Under the pieces are notes generated by a model. It saw only the letters and a list, made by a program, of their open reading frames with translations, did not search any database and had not been told where the DNA came from. This document shows, in pieces, positions 21,239 to 30,372 of a DNA stretch of 64,000 nt. Both the position numbers and the translations under genes were made by a program. The stretch lies in the NCBI RefSeq assembly GCF_036250675.1, contig NZ_CP109592.1, forward strand, positions 2,914,001 through 2,978,000, in the 5' to 3' direction. The DNA is from Streptomyces sp. NBC_01689. Lineage in GTDB: Bacteria > Actinomycetota > Actinomycetes > Streptomycetales > Streptomycetaceae. Each line of letters begins with the position of its first letter. The stretch's first letter is position 1.

Positions 21239-22861
21239 TCAGGGGCGGGGGTCGCCGCCGGAGCGGCGCAGTCGGCGCACGGCCGACAGCGGTGCGGTGG
21301 TCCGGGCGGGTGCGCCCTCGCGCGGGCGCGCGGCGGCCGCGGGCGGCGCTCCGCCGAACGGGCCGCGGGCACTCGCGGGCTTGCTCGACTCCGCCTCCCA
21401 GAGGGCGAGTTCGCGGTCGCGCGGCCCTCGGACGGTGTGCGGGTCCCCCACGCCGAACACCTGGACGGGATGGGTGGTGTCCCAGACCGGCCAGCCGGGG
21501 TCACCGTCCACGGCGAACCGCACCCACGCACCGTGCATGGCGTCTGCGAGTTCCCGCGGAGCGCCCTCACCGGCGAGCTGGGTCGCCTCGGGCACCTCGG
21601 CGCTGTCGAAGACGAAGCCGAGCTCCAGCGCGTGGCAGGCGCCCAGGCGGGGCACGTTCGAGGGCCAGCCGAACTCGTAGACGTACGCGCGGGAGTGTCC
21701 GCGGCGGGCGCCGGCGAGGCGGTGCAGCGGGACCCGCAGGAGGTGGTCGGTGACCATCTGTCCGACGAGTTCGGCGGTGCTCGCCGTCGGGTGGAGGGCA
21801 CGGTAGCCGCGCGGCACCTCGTGACCACAGCGGCAGCGGGCCATGGCACCGGCGACGGCGACCGGGCCGAGCCGGTCGACGCGTTCCAGCAGGCCGCCGG
21901 GGACGAGCCACAGCCGGTACTCCTCGCTGGTCCAGCCGAGCAGCAGGTCGACGCCGGGCGCGGCGCCTTCCAGGAGGGCGTCCAGCGGGTCGCGCGGGAC
22001 CAGGTCCCCGTCGACGACGATCCCGAAGGCTGGCCCGCCGAGCACGGGACTGCTGAGCCGGCCCACCTCGGCCTGGGTGCGCAGCAGCAGGTCGCGGTCG
22101 ACGTCGGCGAACGCCTCCGCGGTCGCCGGGACCTTGAGCCGGGCGGCCATTCTGCGGACCATCCGGCGCACCTTGTCCCGGTCGGCGGTCTCCGGCGGTC
22201 CGCTCTGCAGGACGGCTCGGTGGAAGAGTCCCCGGGCACGCGGAGCGGCGAGCAGCGCCCCGATGCTGATGGCGCCCGCCGACTCCCCGAAGACGGTCAC
22301 CCGGCCGGGGTCGCCACCGAACCGTGCGATCGACGTGTGCACCCATTCCAGGGCGGCGAGCTGGTCGCGCAGGCCCGGGTTGGCCGGCCGGTCCGGGAAC
22401 AGGCCGTAACCCTCCACGCCGAGCCGGTAGTTGAGGGAGACCAGGACGACTCCGTCACGGGCGAAGGCCTGGCCGTCGTAGACCGGTACGGCCGACGACC
22501 CGCGGGTCAGTGCCCCGCCGTGGATCCACACCAGGACGGGAAGGCGCGCGCCGGGGCCCGGTTCAGGCGTCCACACGTTCAGGTTGAGGCAGTCGTCGCC
22601 GGGCACGACCGGGTCGGCGAGCAGCCGCGCGAAGGCCTCCGAGTAGGGCGGTTTGGGCGGCGTCGGTCCGAAGGAGCCCGCGTCGCGCACCCCGTCCCAG
22701 GGTTCCGGGGGCACCGGTGGCCGGAAGCGGCGCGGGCCGAACGGCGGTGCCGCGTAAGGGATGCCGCGGAAGACGGCGACTCCGTCCTCGTATCGGCCGC
22801 GCACCGCTCCGTACGGGGTGGTGACCACCGGATCCGTCTGCCGCACCGCGTCCGTCGCCAT
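21239..22861 (-). CDS. Type-B carboxylesterase / lipase
   Basis: The protein has 540 residues. Marks of the family: TPYGAVRGRYEDGVAVFRGIPYA, the oxyanion WIHGGAL (113-119), EDCLNLNVW-like DDCLNLNVW, and the nucleophile S194 in VFGESAGAISI. SEEYRLW should hold the acid and GACHALELGFVF the His. The start is ATG at 22861 with GAGGAG upstream; a GTG 10 codons earlier has poor spacing. No signal peptide, so cytoplasmic. The last 40 residues are Pro/Ala/Arg-rich and not typical. Upstream lies a 14-bp tandem repeat. Confidence 0.88.
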   Translation of the reverse strand: MATDAVRQTDPVVTTPYGAVRGRYEDGVAVFRGIPYAAPPFGPRRFRPPVPPEPWDGVRDAGSFGPTPPKPPYSEAFARLLADPVVPGDDCLNLNVWTPEPGPGARLPVLVWIHGGALTRGSSAVPVYDGQAFARDGVVLVSLNYRLGVEGYGLFPDRPANPGLRDQLAALEWVHTSIARFGGDPGRVTVFGESAGAISIGALLAAPRARGLFHRAVLQSGPPETADRDKVRRMVRRMAARLKVPATAEAFADVDRDLLLRTQAEVGRLSSPVLGGPAFGIVVDGDLVPRDPLDALLEGAAPGVDLLLGWTSEEYRLWLVPGGLLERVDRLGPVAVAGAMARCRCGHEVPRGYRALHPTASTAELVGQMVTDHLLRVPLHRLAGARRGHSRAYVYEFGWPSNVPRLGACHALELGFVFDSAEVPEATQLAGEGAPRELADAMHGAWVRFAVDGDPGWPVWDTTHPVQVFGVGDPHTVRGPRDRELALWEAESSKPASARGPFGGAPPAAAARPREGAPARTTAPLSAVRRLRRSGGDPRP

Positions 22862-23025
22862 CCGACCACCAGCTCCTCGCCGCTCGCGCACCCTTTCCGG
22901 CTGAGCATCACATCACCTGCGGCCGTTCGCGTGGAGGTCCTCGTCCGGCGTCCGGCCGGAGATCCCCGAACGGCGCACACGGGCGACCGCCCACCGGCCC
23001 CGGCCCCCGGCCCCGGTCGCCCGTC

Positions 23026-23067
23026 GGTGAGAGACGGACGGTGAGAGACGGACGGTGAAAGACGGAC
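23026..23067. repeat. Three 14-bp tandem repeats upstream of the carboxylesterase
   Basis: GGTGAGAGACGGAC occurs at 23026-23039 and 23040-23053, and with one change at 23054-23067. They lie between the ThuA-protein stop (23081) and the esterase start (22861). No function is evident. Confidence 0.8.
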
Positions 23068-23080
23068 GGTGTGTGTCGGG

Positions 23081-23776
23081 CTACCCGGCGGACGCCGTCC
23101 GTCGCGGCCTGCCCGGGTCGGCGCGGTCCCCGGCGGCCCAGGTGATGCCGCCGAGCAGGTGGGTGCGGAAGTCGGGGTCGTCGTAGGCCCGTGCCGTGTG
23201 ACCGAGCGCGGTGTAGAAGACCCGGCCCGCGCCCTGCTCGCGGATCCACACCAGCGGGTGGTCGTCGCCCATACCGCCTCCCTCGTAGGAGGATTCGTCG
23301 GCGTGGACGAGCACGTGGGCCGAACCGTCCGGTCCGGGGCGGAAGTCGTACCACTCGTCGGTGAACTCCCAGACGGCCGGGAGGTGTCGGGTCGCAGGAT
23401 GCGTCCGGTCCGTGACGAGGGCCCGGCCGGGCTGGAGGTCGGGGTGCCGGTCGAAGCGGGCGCCGAGCAGTTCGCCGTAGTACGGCCAGTCGTACTCGGT
23501 GCAGGCGGCGGCGTGCACCCCGACGAAGCCGCCGCCGCCCTCGACGTACGCCGCGAGCCGGGTCCGGCCCGCCGGTGTCAGCACGTCGCCGCTGGTGGAG
23601 AGGAAGACCACGGCGGCGTACGCGTCGAGCGGCCGCTCGAAACAGGCGGGGTCCTCGGTGGCGTCGAGGTCGAAGCCGTGCGCGTCACCGAGGGAGCGCA
23701 GCGCGGCCACGGCGGCCGGGATGGAGTCGTGCCGGTAGGCGGTGGTGCGGGTGTGGACGAGCACGCGGTGGGCCAT
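23081..23776 (-). CDS. ThuA domain protein
   Basis: The protein has 231 residues. It is a glutamine-amidotransferase-like fold named for trehalose utilisation: VLVHTRTTAYRHDSIPAAVAALRSLG, AAVVFLSTSGDVLT, GGGFVGVHAAACTEYDWPYYGELLGARFDRHPD and GRVFYTALGHT. The Cys of class-I amidotransferases is replaced by the A-A-C cluster, as in other ThuA proteins. Relatives often go with sugar 1,2-dehydrogenases, none of which is next to it. Leaderless start: TAGGCT (minus strand) 7 bases before the ATG at 23776. Divergent from the VOC gene 88 bases away. Confidence 0.87.
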   Translation of the reverse strand: MAHRVLVHTRTTAYRHDSIPAAVAALRSLGDAHGFDLDATEDPACFERPLDAYAAVVFLSTSGDVLTPAGRTRLAAYVEGGGGFVGVHAAACTEYDWPYYGELLGARFDRHPDLQPGRALVTDRTHPATRHLPAVWEFTDEWYDFRPGPDGSAHVLVHADESSYEGGGMGDDHPLVWIREQGAGRVFYTALGHTARAYDDPDFRTHLLGGITWAAGDRADPGRPRRTASAG

Positions 23777-23864
23777 GAGGGTGAGCCTATGCCGACGCGG
23801 CCGGGCGCCCGGGCTGTCCGATTCCTTCAAGACCGGGCCCGCGCGGGCCGTCTACCGTGCCCTC

Positions 23865-24266
23865 ATGACTCCACGATTCGATGTGATCGGCCTGGTCGCC
23901 TCCGACCTGGCCGCCACGCTCGCCTTCTACCGCCGTCTCGGTCTCGTCTTCCCCGAGGGGGCCGAGGACCAGCCGCACGTCGAGGCCGAACTGCCCGGCG
24001 GCCTGCGGCTGGCGATCGACACCGAGGAGACCGTCCGGTCGTTCCACCCGGGGTGGCGGCCGGGGACGGCCGGCGGGGGCCGGACGTCGCTCGCCTTCCT
24101 CTGCGACAGTCCGGCCGAGGTCGACTCCGTGTACGAGGAGCTGGTGGGCGCCGGTCACCACGGCGAGCTCAAGCCGTGGGACGCCTTCTGGGGCATGCGG
24201 TACGCGGTCGTGCACGACCCGGACGGCAACGGCGTGGACCTGTTCGCGCGGCTGCCCGGGGAGTAG
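23865..24266 (+). CDS. VOC family (glyoxalase-like) protein
   Basis: The protein has 133 residues in a single vicinal-oxygen-chelate module pair: FDVIGLVASDLAATLAFYRRLGLVFPEG and AVVHDPDGNGVDLFARLP. No metal-ligand set can be fixed by eye. Relatives are resistance proteins and dioxygenase-like enzymes. Leaderless start: TACCGT (23853-23858), 6 bases, then ATG at 23865. Upstream in-frame codons from 23742 overlap the divergent promoter and are rejected. Confidence 0.85.
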   Translation: MTPRFDVIGLVASDLAATLAFYRRLGLVFPEGAEDQPHVEAELPGGLRLAIDTEETVRSFHPGWRPGTAGGGRTSLAFLCDSPAEVDSVYEELVGAGHHGELKPWDAFWGMRYAVVHDPDGNGVDLFARLPGE

Positions 24267-24318
24267 GGCCCCGCGTACGGCTGCCCGCCGGCCCGCCTCG
24301 GGCCCGGGACACGGACAC

Positions 24319-25011
24319 TCAGGGGTCCGCGAGCAGCGCGCGCAGCGGCATGCCCGCCAACTCCTTGACGTCCCGGGCCAGATGGGGCTGGTCGGCGAAG
24401 CCGGACCGGGCGGCGACCTCCGCGAAGGGGACGCCGTCCCAGGCCAGCGCGAGGGCCCGCTGCAGTCTCAGGACCCGGGCCAGCGTCCTCGGTCCGTAGC
24501 CGAAGGCGGTCAGTGAGCGGCGGTGCAACTGCCGTGTGCTCAGGCCCAGTCGGTCGGCCGTGTCGGCGACCGGCCGCCCCGCGCCGAGAGCGGTCACGAT
24601 CTCCCGGAGGAGCGGGTCGGCGGGCTCGGTGTCCTCCGCCCGGTCCAGCGCCACCTCCTCGAGCGCGGCGACGGGGTCGGCCGCCGCGTCGATCCGCGCG
24701 GTCAGGCGGCGGACGAGGGCGGCGGGCCAGAGATCGGCCAGGCCGACGCGCAGATCGCGGAGTTCGTCGGCGGGAACGCCGAGGAGGGCGGGCGCGGTAC
24801 CGGGGTAGAAGCGGACCCCCGCCCAGCGGGCGGGTGCGCCGCCGGGCACATGGGCGCGGGTGTCGGGGCCGGCGACGAGCAGCCGGCCCTCGGTCCACAG
24901 CAGGTCCATGCAGCCGTCCGGGAGCACGGGCCGCACGGCCTGGGCGGGCGTGGACACCGCGCGGTGCCACACGACCGCGCCGGGCAACCGGGACGCGCGT
25001 TCCACGTACAC
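24319..25011 (-). CDS. AraC-family transcriptional regulator
   Basis: The protein has 230 residues. The N-terminal part ([42 protein letters not shown]) is the sensor type seen in AraC regulators with a DUF6597-like domain. The C-terminus has two helix-turn-helix units ([54 protein letters not shown]). GTG start at 25011 with a TAGCCT box 7 bases upstream, which lies inside the end of the preceding gene. The gap to the other AraC gene is 10 bases, so the two may also be cotranscribed. Confidence 0.88.
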   Translation of the reverse strand: MYVERASRLPGAVVWHRAVSTPAQAVRPVLPDGCMDLLWTEGRLLVAGPDTRAHVPGGAPARWAGVRFYPGTAPALLGVPADELRDLRVGLADLWPAALVRRLTARIDAAADPVAALEEVALDRAEDTEPADPLLREIVTALGAGRPVADTADRLGLSTRQLHRRSLTAFGYGPRTLARVLRLQRALALAWDGVPFAEVAARSGFADQPHLARDVKELAGMPLRALLADP

Positions 25012-25021
25012 GGACGCCAGG

Positions 25022-25957
25022 CTACGCCGCCCGGCCCCGGTGCTCCCGCGGGCTGATTCCGTACACCCGTTTGAAGGCGCTGGACAGGGCGAACGCGCTG
25101 CCGTAACCGACCCGGCGGGCTATCGACTCCAGGGTGTCGTCCGTCTCGCGCAGCCGGTCGGCGGCCAGCGCCAGGCGCCACCCGGTGAGGTAGGTCATCG
25201 GCGGTTCGCCCACGAGTCCGGCGAAGCGCCGGGCCAGCGCGGCCCGTGAGACCCCGGCCCGCGCCGCGAGCGCCGCCACCGTCCACGGGTGCGCGGGGTC
25301 GTCCTGGAGGAGCCGCAGCGCCCGTCCGACGACCGGGTCCGCCAGCGCCCGGTACCAGGCCGGGGCCGCCGCCTGCGGACGGGAGAACCAGGCCCGCAGC
25401 GCGCTGATCGTCAGCAGGTCGAGGAGCCGGTCGAGGACGACCTCCTGGCCCGGCTCGTCACGTCCCATCTCCGCGGCGAGGATCGGCGTGAGCGGGCAGT
25501 CCCACAGGTCCTGGGTGAGGGAGAGCAGCGGCGGCAGCGCGTCGAGCAGCCTGCCGCTGATCTCGCCCCGCATCATGTACGTCCCGATCAGCAGCACCGT
25601 GGAGCCGTCGGGGCGGTCGCCCCAGCTGCGCACGCCGAGGTCCCAGCGGCCCCGCAGCGGATGCCCGTCGGGGTGGACGCACTCCCCGCCCGGCAGGATC
25701 ACCGCCTGTGGCGCGGTCCCGGGGTCGTCCGCGCAGGTGTACGGGTCAGGGCCGCAGGCGACGGCGAGGTCGCCCGCGCGCAGCAGGAGCCGCTCCCCCT
25801 CGTCCGGCGTGATCCAGGCCCGGCCGCGGACCACGAGCACGACCGTCAGGGGGGCGCGGTCCTCGACCCGTACGGACCAGGGCGGGTCGAAGGCCGCCCG
25901 GATCATGAAGGCGCCGCGTGCCCGGGGGCCCTCGAGCAGGCCGGCGAGTGCGTCCAT
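25022..25957 (-). CDS. AraC-family transcriptional regulator with cupin sensor
   Basis: The protein has 311 residues. The N-terminal 200 residues are a cupin-type ligand domain ([41 protein letters not shown]). The C-terminal 100 residues are an AraC double helix-turn-helix ([64 protein letters not shown]). Leaderless start: TACGCT on the minus strand, 6 bases before the ATG at 25957. It is divergent from the NmrA-like gene (103-base gap). By the usual pattern it probably controls that gene. Confidence 0.9.
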   Translation of the reverse strand: MDALAGLLEGPRARGAFMIRAAFDPPWSVRVEDRAPLTVVLVVRGRAWITPDEGERLLLRAGDLAVACGPDPYTCADDPGTAPQAVILPGGECVHPDGHPLRGRWDLGVRSWGDRPDGSTVLLIGTYMMRGEISGRLLDALPPLLSLTQDLWDCPLTPILAAEMGRDEPGQEVVLDRLLDLLTISALRAWFSRPQAAAPAWYRALADPVVGRALRLLQDDPAHPWTVAALAARAGVSRAALARRFAGLVGEPPMTYLTGWRLALAADRLRETDDTLESIARRVGYGSAFALSSAFKRVYGISPREHRGRAA

Positions 25958-26060
25958 GGCGTCAGCGTAGACGGCCCCCGCGCGCCGTCGTGGACGTCCG
26001 CTCATGCCCGTGAGCTCTTCGACGATGGGCCCGCGGCGGAAGCGGCGCTTGACTGACGGC

Positions 26061-26921
26061 ATGACGGACCACACGGCACGTGAGCAGGAGATCCGCGGTG
26101 CGCGGGACATGACGGTGGTGGTGACGGGGGCCTCCGGGCGCACCGGCCGCCGGGTGGCGGAGGCGGCCCGGACGGCCGGGCTCGCCGTACGGGCGGCCTC
26201 GCGCGCCCATGGTTTCGACTGGACGGACCGGTCGACGTGGTCGGACGTCCTGCGGGGCGCCGACGCGGCGTATCTCGTCCATCCCGACGACATCGGCGTG
26301 CCCGCCGCGGCCGGGGCGGTGGGCGCCCTGGCGCGGGAGGCGGTCGGGCTCGGGGTGCGGCGGCTGGTGCTGCTGTCGTCGCGGGGCGAGGAGCAGGGCC
26401 GCCCGGCCGAGCAGGCTCTCCGGGAGTCGGGCGCGGACTGGACGGTCGTACGGGCGGCCTGGTTCGCGCAGAACTTCAGCGAGGGGCCGCTGGTGGACGG
26501 GCTCCGGCACGGGAAGCTGGTGTTCCCGGCCGGTGAGGTGCGCGAGCCGTTCGTCGACGTGCGGGACATCGCGGACGTCGTGGTGGCCGTGCTGACGGCG
26601 GGCGACCGGTACGCGCGCCGGGACCTGGAGGTCTCCGGGCCCCGGCTGCTGAGCTTCCGGGAGGCGGTCGCGGAGATCGCCGCGGCCACCGGCGGTGAAC
26701 TCGCCTATGTCCCGGTGACGGCACGGGAGTACGGGGAGGACCTGGCCGCTCTCGGGGTGCCGCCCGCGGAGGCCGGGTTCCTCGTCGGGCTCTTCGAGAC
26801 CCTTCTCGACGGCCGCAACGCCCGTCTGTCGGACGGGGTCCGGGAGGTCCTGGGCCGCGAGCCGCGCGACTTCTCGGACTTCGCCGCGCAGACCGCGGCG
26901 GCCGGGATCTGGAAGGGCTGA
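26061..26921 (+). CDS. NmrA-like NAD(P)-binding oxidoreductase
   Basis: The protein has 286 residues. The atypical short-chain dehydrogenase fold shows VVVTGASGRTGRRVAEAAR (dinucleotide-binding), AAYLVHPDDIGVP and DWTVVRAAWFAQNFSEG. Enzymes of this group reduce quinones or act as redox sensors. The ATG at 26061 is chosen; ATG at 26109 (MTVVVTGASG) starts at the Rossmann strand and is a good alternative. Its promoter must lie within the 103-base gap shared with the divergent AraC gene, its likely regulator. Confidence 0.82.
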   Translation: MTDHTAREQEIRGARDMTVVVTGASGRTGRRVAEAARTAGLAVRAASRAHGFDWTDRSTWSDVLRGADAAYLVHPDDIGVPAAAGAVGALAREAVGLGVRRLVLLSSRGEEQGRPAEQALRESGADWTVVRAAWFAQNFSEGPLVDGLRHGKLVFPAGEVREPFVDVRDIADVVVAVLTAGDRYARRDLEVSGPRLLSFREAVAEIAAATGGELAYVPVTAREYGEDLAALGVPPAEAGFLVGLFETLLDGRNARLSDGVREVLGREPRDFSDFAAQTAAAGIWKG

Positions 26922-27254
26922 GGCCGCACCGGGAGCCCCGCCCCCGGGGAGCCCCGGGGCGGGCCCGGACCCTCGAGAGCCACACCCGGCGACCGGACCT
27001 CGCCGGACCTCCGGATACGCCGGACTGCTGGACCGCCGGACTGCAGGACCACCGGAAACGCCGGACCGCCGGAGGCCGAACCCAGCAGCCGGGCCCTGAC
27101 CCGGTGACCGGAGCCGAGGCCGGCCGACGACGGCCAGGTGGCGGGGAACAGCCCGCGGCGGAAGCAAGCGGGCCACCGGACCGGCCGGCCGCCGGACCGG
27201 CCGACCGCGGGGCGGCGCGGCGATGCGCGGCAGCGTAGGGCCATGCGGGGCCGG
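26922..27254. repeat. Low-complexity gap with CCGGAC-type short repeats
   Basis: No gene is supported. From about 26995 to 27075 the motif GCCGGAC or CCGGA recurs roughly every 9-12 bases, and a second cluster of CCGGCCG and CCGGACC lies near 27170-27210. The downstream genes converge here (stops at 26921 and 27255). Confidence 0.6.
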
Positions 27255-28421
27255 TCAGCCGCCCCGGGGACCGTTCTCGCCCTCGTGGTCCTTGTGCGGG
27301 TGGTGCGTGCTCTTCACATGGCCCCGGAGCCGGGACGTCACGTCCTCCGGGGGGAGGAAGCGCGACCAGCGCTCGGGGAACTCGGAGGGCATGTCCGGGT
27401 CGTCGGGGTCGGGGTCGGCGGAGTAGGAGGCGGCCGCACGGGCCACGTACTCCGCGGCCTGCTCGTGGCGCAGCCGTTCGTTGGCGGCGCGGGCCGCCGC
27501 CGTGGCCGCGGCCGGCCAGACCCGGTCGATCGCGGCGTTGACGGCAGCGCCCACCAGCACCGCGAACGCGGACACACCGATCCACAGGAGGACCGCGACG
27601 GGCGCGGCCAGCGAACCGTAGATCGTCGGGCCCTCGACCGTGCTGGTCAGGTAGATCCGGAGGAGGAAGCTGCCGAGGACCCACATGGCGAGGGCCACCA
27701 GGGCGCCCGGCACGTCCTCCACCCAGGGCGACCGCACCGGCACGGAGACGTGGTAGAGCGTGGTGAGGAAGACGACCGAGAGCACGATGACGACGGGCCA
27801 GTACAGCACCTGCACGAGCGTCGCCGACCACGGCACGACCTGCACCACCGCGTCCGGGCCCGCGACCATCAGCGGCAGGGCGATCGAGCCGATCAGCAGG
27901 GCCACGACGAAGAGCAGGAACGACATCATCCTGGTCTTCACGATCCCGCGGGTGCCGTCGAGGCCGTACATCACGGTGATGGTGTCGACGAAGACGTTCA
28001 CCGCGCGCGACCCCGACCACAGGGCGAACAGGAACCCGATCGAGATGACGTCGGGGCGTCCGCCCTTCATCACGTCGTGGAGGATCGGTTCGGCGATCTG
28101 GTGCACGCCCTTGTCGGTCAGGACCGTGCGGGACGCCTCCAGGATGTTGGACTCCAGGCTGGCGATCGAGTGCGCGCCGGTCCAGTCGTCCACGTAACCG
28201 AGCAGCCCGATCAGGCTGAGCAGCAGGGGCGGCACGGACAGGAGCGTGAAGAAGGCGGACTCGGCCGCCAGCCCCAGGATCCGGTACTCCATGCAGGAGT
28301 TGACGGTGTCCTTGAGCAGCAGCCAGGCGGTCCTGCGCTTCGACACGTTCCTGTACAGCGCGCGAGCGCGGTGGAAGCGGCCCGAGGGAGGCCGTTCAGG
28401 TGTTTCTTTTGCCTGGTGCAC
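27255..28421 (-). CDS. YihY/BrkB-family inner-membrane protein
   Basis: The protein has 388 residues. Marks: AAESAFFTLLSVPPLLLSLIGLLGYV, then five more membrane helices (VISIGFLFALWSGSRAVNVFV, MSFLLFVVALLIGSIALPLM, VLYWPVVIVLSVVFLTTLYH, GALVALAMWVLGSFLLRIYL, AVLLWIGVSAFAVLVGAAVNAAI). A charged tail with DPDPDDPDMP and a His/Lys-rich end follow. Function of the family is uncertain; it was once thought to be RNase BN. GTG start at 28421: TACGGT on the minus strand lies 6 bases upstream, so the mRNA is probably leaderless. The promoter is shared with the divergent aidB-like gene. Confidence 0.88.
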   Translation of the reverse strand: MHQAKETPERPPSGRFHRARALYRNVSKRRTAWLLLKDTVNSCMEYRILGLAAESAFFTLLSVPPLLLSLIGLLGYVDDWTGAHSIASLESNILEASRTVLTDKGVHQIAEPILHDVMKGGRPDVISIGFLFALWSGSRAVNVFVDTITVMYGLDGTRGIVKTRMMSFLLFVVALLIGSIALPLMVAGPDAVVQVVPWSATLVQVLYWPVVIVLSVVFLTTLYHVSVPVRSPWVEDVPGALVALAMWVLGSFLLRIYLTSTVEGPTIYGSLAAPVAVLLWIGVSAFAVLVGAAVNAAIDRVWPAAATAAARAANERLRHEQAAEYVARAAASYSADPDPDDPDMPSEFPERWSRFLPPEDVTSRLRGHVKSTHHPHKDHEGENGPRGG

Positions 28422-28426
28422 ATCCT

Positions 28427-28433
28427 TACCGTA
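28427..28433. promoter_or_regulatory. Symmetrical bidirectional -10 element for two leaderless genes
   Basis: The heptamer TACCGTA gives TACCGT on the plus strand (28427-28432) and TACGGT on the minus strand (28433-28428). Each is followed by exactly 6 bases and then a start codon: ATG at 28439 (plus) and GTG at 28421 (minus). Only 17 bases separate the two start codons. Confidence 0.75.
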
Positions 28434-28438
28434 TCCGT

Positions 28439-30073
28439 ATGGCAGCCAGCACCCACACCGTGACCAACCAGGCTCCGCCCCTGGTCGGATATGACGTCTT
28501 TGCCGCCGACCGGGCCCTCGTGGAAGCGGTCGAGCGGCACCTTGATCCACAGCTTCTCGACGAGGCGCGGGACGAGCTGACGACGCTCGGCCGCACGACC
28601 GGTTCCGCGCAGGTGCAGGAGTGGGGGGCGCTCGCCAACGAGAACCCCCCGAAGCTGCGCACCCACGACCGCTACGGCAACCGCGTCGACGAGGTCGACT
28701 TCCACCCTTCCTGGCACCGGCTCCTCGGCAAGGGCGTCTCGGCCGGGCTGACGGCCGCCTGGTCGCGCCCCGGCGGGCACCTGAGGCGGGCGGCCGGGTT
28801 CATCGTCTGGACCCAGGCCGAGGCGGGCCACGGCTGTCCGCTGTCGATGACCCACGCGGCGGTGCCCGCCCTGCGGGCCGATCCCGCGCTCGCCGCCGAG
28901 TGGGAGCCGCGCCTCACGTCCACCGTCTACGACCAGGGGCTGCGGCCCGCCGCCCAGAAGGCCGGAGTGCTCTTCGGGATGGGCATGACGGAGAAGCAGG
29001 GCGGCAGCGACGTACGGGCCAACACCACCGAGGCACGGCCGCTCGCCGAGGACGGGACCTACGAGCTGACCGGGCACAAGTGGTTCTGCTCGGCGCCCAT
29101 GTCGGACGGCTTCCTGGTGCTGGCGCAGGCCCCCGGCGGCCTGACGTGCTTCCTGGTGCCGCGGGTCCTCGCGGACGGGACCCGCAACGTGTTCCGTATC
29201 CAGCGGCTCAAGGACAAGCTCGGCAACCGGTCGAACGCGTCGAGCGAGGTCGAGTTCGACGGGACCTGGGCGCGCCGGGTCGGCGACGAGGGCCGGGGGG
29301 TGCGCACGATCATCGAGATGGTCTCGGCGACCCGGCTCGACTGTGTGCTCGGGGCCGCCTCGCTGATGCGGCAGGCCGTCGCCCAGGCCGTGCACCACAG
29401 CGCCCACCGGGAGGCCTTCGGCGGCCGGCTGATCGACAAGCCGCTGATGCGCAACGTGCTGGCCGACCTGGCGCTGGAGTCGGAGGCGGCCACGACGCTG
29501 GCGATGCGGCTGGCGGCCGCGTACGACGACGGCGGCGAGGAGGAGCGGGCGTTCCTGCGGCTCGCCGTGCCGGCCGCCAAGTACTGGGTGACCAAGCGGT
29601 GCACGCCGGTGGCGGTGGAGGCGCTGGAGTGCCTGGGCGGCAACGGGTACGTGGAGGAGTCCGGCATGCCGCGGCTGCTGCGCGAGTCGCCGCTCAACTC
29701 GATCTGGGAGGGCGCCGGCAACGTGCAGGCCCTCGACCTGCTGCGCGCGCTGCAGCGCGAGCCTCAGGCGCTGAACGCGTTCCTGCGGGAGGTGGGCCTG
29801 GCCCGCGGCGCCGACCACCGGCTGGACGGCGCGATCAAGAACCTGCTGGCCGAACTGGCCGATCTGGACGGCATCGAGGCCCGTGCCCGCCGGCTGGTGG
29901 AGCGCATCGCGCTGGTGCTCCAGGGTTCGCTGCTCGTGCGGTACGCGCCGCCGGAGGTCGCGGACGCGTTCTGCGCCTCACGCCTGGGCTGTGACTGGGG
30001 TTCGGCCTTCGGCACCCTGCCGCACAGTCTGGATCTGGCCACGGTGGTGGAGCGGGCCCGTCCGGTCTCCTGA
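28439..30073 (+). CDS. aidB: AidB-like acyl-CoA dehydrogenase family protein
   Basis: The protein has 544 residues, matching AidB length (about 541) rather than the usual 380-400 of acyl-CoA dehydrogenases. Marks: MGMTEKQGGSDVRANTT, TGHKWFCSAPMSDGFLVLAQA, RLKDKLGNRSNASSEVEFD and EALECLGGNGYVEESGMPRLLRE. E. coli AidB is a flavoprotein of the adaptive response to alkylation that binds DNA. The Ada-AlkA type protein lies 26 kb away in this window. Leaderless ATG at 28439. The gene ends with a strong terminator. Confidence 0.9.
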   Translation: MAASTHTVTNQAPPLVGYDVFAADRALVEAVERHLDPQLLDEARDELTTLGRTTGSAQVQEWGALANENPPKLRTHDRYGNRVDEVDFHPSWHRLLGKGVSAGLTAAWSRPGGHLRRAAGFIVWTQAEAGHGCPLSMTHAAVPALRADPALAAEWEPRLTSTVYDQGLRPAAQKAGVLFGMGMTEKQGGSDVRANTTEARPLAEDGTYELTGHKWFCSAPMSDGFLVLAQAPGGLTCFLVPRVLADGTRNVFRIQRLKDKLGNRSNASSEVEFDGTWARRVGDEGRGVRTIIEMVSATRLDCVLGAASLMRQAVAQAVHHSAHREAFGGRLIDKPLMRNVLADLALESEAATTLAMRLAAAYDDGGEEERAFLRLAVPAAKYWVTKRCTPVAVEALECLGGNGYVEESGMPRLLRESPLNSIWEGAGNVQALDLLRALQREPQALNAFLREVGLARGADHRLDGAIKNLLAELADLDGIEARARRLVERIALVLQGSLLVRYAPPEVADAFCASRLGCDWGSAFGTLPHSLDLATVVERARPVS

Positions 30074-30082
30074 GCCGGCGGC

Positions 30083-30120
30083 GCGGGGGTGGTGCTGCGC
30101 CGACACGGCACCACCCCCGC
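30083..30120 (+). terminator. Strong terminator after aidB
   Basis: GCGGGGGTGGTGC (30083-30095) pairs perfectly with GCACCACCCCCGC (30108-30120), 13 bp with a 12-nt loop, followed by TCTCT. It lies 10 bases past the aidB stop. Confidence 0.9.
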
Positions 30121-30202
30121 TCTCTGGCCCCGTGGCGGGGAGCACGAACGCCGCACCGGCGGCGTCGCTCAAGTTTCTGACCCCGTACGGCTGTTCGCCA
30201 GG

Positions 30203-30220
30203 GTTGCAAGGGGTTGCAAC
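30203..30220. promoter_or_regulatory. 18-bp palindromic operator-like site upstream of the GAF regulator
   Basis: GTTGCAA (30203-30209), GGGG, TTGCAAC (30214-30220): a perfect 7-bp inverted repeat. It lies about 150 bases before the regulator start at 30373, in an otherwise gene-free gap (30121-30372). A TATGAG box at 30273-30278 may be the -10 element. Confidence 0.6.
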
Positions 30221-30372
30221 TTTCCTGCGGAGTGTGTCCGGACTGTGCCCCTCCGTCGCCGCCGGGCGGCACTATGAGAACCGCAGTCAGTACGGGGGCG
30301 GATCTCCCTTGGCCGAAAAGAGCCGAGCGTCCGGTCGTCCGCCGCCGTGCGCAGTCCGCCCGGGGAGGAACA

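Noticed and set aside
20293..22239. 648-codon minus-strand ORF with Gly/Pro/Trp repeats
   Set aside because: The repeats come from the non-coding 50-bp array, and the rest is out of frame with the real carboxylesterase.
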